Below, in pieces: positions 63,203 through 64,000 of a stretch of 64,000 nucleotides of DNA. Position numbers and translations under genes: made by a program. Each line of letters begins with the position of its first letter. Position 1 is the first letter of the stretch. The stretch spans positions 62,001-126,000 of the forward strand of contig CALCNO010000032.1 of assembly GCA_937897615.1 (NCBI GenBank). Reading direction: 5' to 3'. The notes beneath the pieces are model-generated. The model was not told the DNA's origin and did not search any database. It saw nothing but the letters and a program-made list of their open reading frames with translations. This DNA comes from an uncultured Anaerolineaceae bacterium (GTDB lineage Bacteria; Chloroflexota; Anaerolineae; Anaerolineales; Anaerolineaceae).

Positions 63203-64000
63203 TTAGATCACAAACTTGCCGTTCTCGTAGAGCTTCTCGCCATCCACCTCAATGTAGCCGTCGCGCAGGTCGCAGATCATGTCCCAGTGGATCACGGATT
63301 GTGCCTTGCTGCCGCTTTCGGGGTAGCCGGCGCCCAGCGCCATGTGGAAAGAGCCGCCGATCTTCTCATCGAAGAGAATCTGGCGGGTGAACTTTTGGAT
63401 GCCCTCGTTGGTGCCAATGGCGAATTCCCCCACCCCGCGCGCGCCAGCGTCAATATCCAGCGTCTTCAGCAGAAAATCCTGGTTCTTGGTGGCGCTGGCT
63501 TCCACCACGCGCCCTTTGCGGAACTCAAGCTGCACGCCGGTGACCTCGCGGGTCATGTAGATCGTAGGATAGGAGAAGGAAACATGCCCCTCGATGGAAT
63601 CTTCCACCGGGCCGGTGAAAATTTCGCCGTCAGGCACATTCACGCGGCAATCACAGTTAATGAAGGAGCGTCCCTCAATGCTCAGGCGCAGGTCGGTTCC
63701 CTTGCCTACCAGATGGACCTTCTTCTTGCCCTTGAGCCAAGAAATGATGCGCTCCTGCTGCTTGCTGATGCCGCTCCAGTAGCCCACCGGGTCGTTTTGG
63801 TCGGGCATGCAGGCGCCAAAGAGGAAATCGGCATACTCTGCCAGGCTCATATCGGCATCCTGGGCATACGCCTGGGTGGGGTATGCCGTCAGGCTCCACT
63901 TCATCTCGCCGCGGGCAGTGCGTTCCATATAGGTCTTCAGCAGCGGGCCGCGCGCCTTTGAAGCCAGTGAAATCTTTTGCGGGTCAATGCTGGAGAGCGC
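63203..64000 (-). CDS. M29 family aminopeptidase (thermophilic metalloprotease; 5' end beyond window)
   Basis: The frame is open from the window edge to the stop at 63203, 265 residues, with the N-terminal part missing. M29 aminopeptidase features are PVGYWSGISKQQERIISWL, GTDLRLSIEGRSFINCDC, NVPDGEIFTGPVEDS, then the metal ligands of the C-terminal half: GEFAIGTNEGI, DEKIGGSFHMALG and VIHWDMICDLR. These proteins are cytoplasmic dimeric metal-dependent exopeptidases of the AmpS/AmpT/PepS type. An internal ATG at 63928 is not the start because conserved sequence continues upstream of it. Confidence 0.9.
   Translation of the reverse strand, partial: ALSSIDPQKISLASKARGPLLKTYMERTARGEMKWSLTAYPTQAYAQDADMSLAEYADFLFGACMPDQNDPVGYWSGISKQQERIISWLKGKKKVHLVGKGTDLRLSIEGRSFINCDCRVNVPDGEIFTGPVEDSIEGHVSFSYPTIYMTREVTGVQLEFRKGRVVEASATKNQDFLLKTLDIDAGARGVGEFAIGTNEGIQKFTRQILFDEKIGGSFHMALGAGYPESGSKAQSVIHWDMICDLRDGYIEVDGEKLYENGKFVI

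Noticed and set aside
1..64000. tRNA, rRNA, tmRNA or SRP RNA genes
   Set aside because: No cloverleaf, CCA-ending acceptor or conserved rRNA segments were seen on either strand by eye; a covariance search would be decisive.

Overview
The window looks like a chromosomal segment from a member of the Chloroflexota, most likely Anaerolineae. This is an inference from gene content, not a database match. The signs are an acyl-CoA operon tied to a LivKGFHM-type ABC transporter, a STAND-ATPase/BTAD regulator, a lipoprotein with a Thr/Pro/Glu-rich linker, a MetV-MetF fusion, and very large repeat-rich surface proteins with LPxTG-like motifs. I see no rRNA, tRNA, CRISPR array, phage or insertion sequence.

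Layout. 1-3060: a cysteine desulfurase cut by the window edge, a membrane-bound ferritin/VIT1 fusion, and a small secreted Pro-rich protein. 3129-15308: one long plus-strand run. It encodes an SDR, a KAS III-like enzyme, a CoA-transferase, a small lipocalin-like protein, a thiolase, a DUF35 OB-fold protein, an alpha/beta hydrolase, a MaoC-like hydratase and five ABC transporter subunits. It probably imports and converts a carboxylic or amino acid through CoA esters. The KAS III-like enzyme has lost two of its three catalytic residues, and the DUF35 protein has lost all four zinc ligands. 15306-20901: a giant regulator, an MFS transporter and a secreted protein related to the one at 2540-2998.

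21042-42699: a surface-glycan locus, nearly all on the minus strand. RmlA, RmlB, an RffA/WecE aminotransferase and an RffC/WecD-like acetyltransferase together account for dTDP-4-acetamido-4,6-dideoxygalactose (Fuc4NAc) synthesis. One ArnC/GtrB-like GT2 enzyme is surrounded by nine large polytopic membrane proteins. Several carry the acidic first-loop motif of GT-C glycosyltransferases, and two pairs are clear paralogues. This suggests polyprenyl-phosphate-sugar-dependent glycosylation outside the membrane. 42940-48534: an MFS transporter, a methyltransferase, MetV-MetF, a CotH-like lipoprotein and a HAD phosphatase.

48637-63093: the most striking part. A secreted 812-residue protein ends in two tandem IPVTG motifs, a membrane segment and an Arg cluster. 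It is preceded by a structured leader ending in an intrinsic terminator. Convergent to it, across a shared terminator, is a 3835-residue secreted protein. That protein has about 22 repeats of roughly 95 residues, then DUF11-like domains, an LPATG motif and finally a complete sortase domain with His, Cys and Arg in sortase spacing. A sortase fused to its own giant stalk, next to a protein with a sorting signal, may be a self-contained surface-display system. The window ends inside an M29 aminopeptidase gene.
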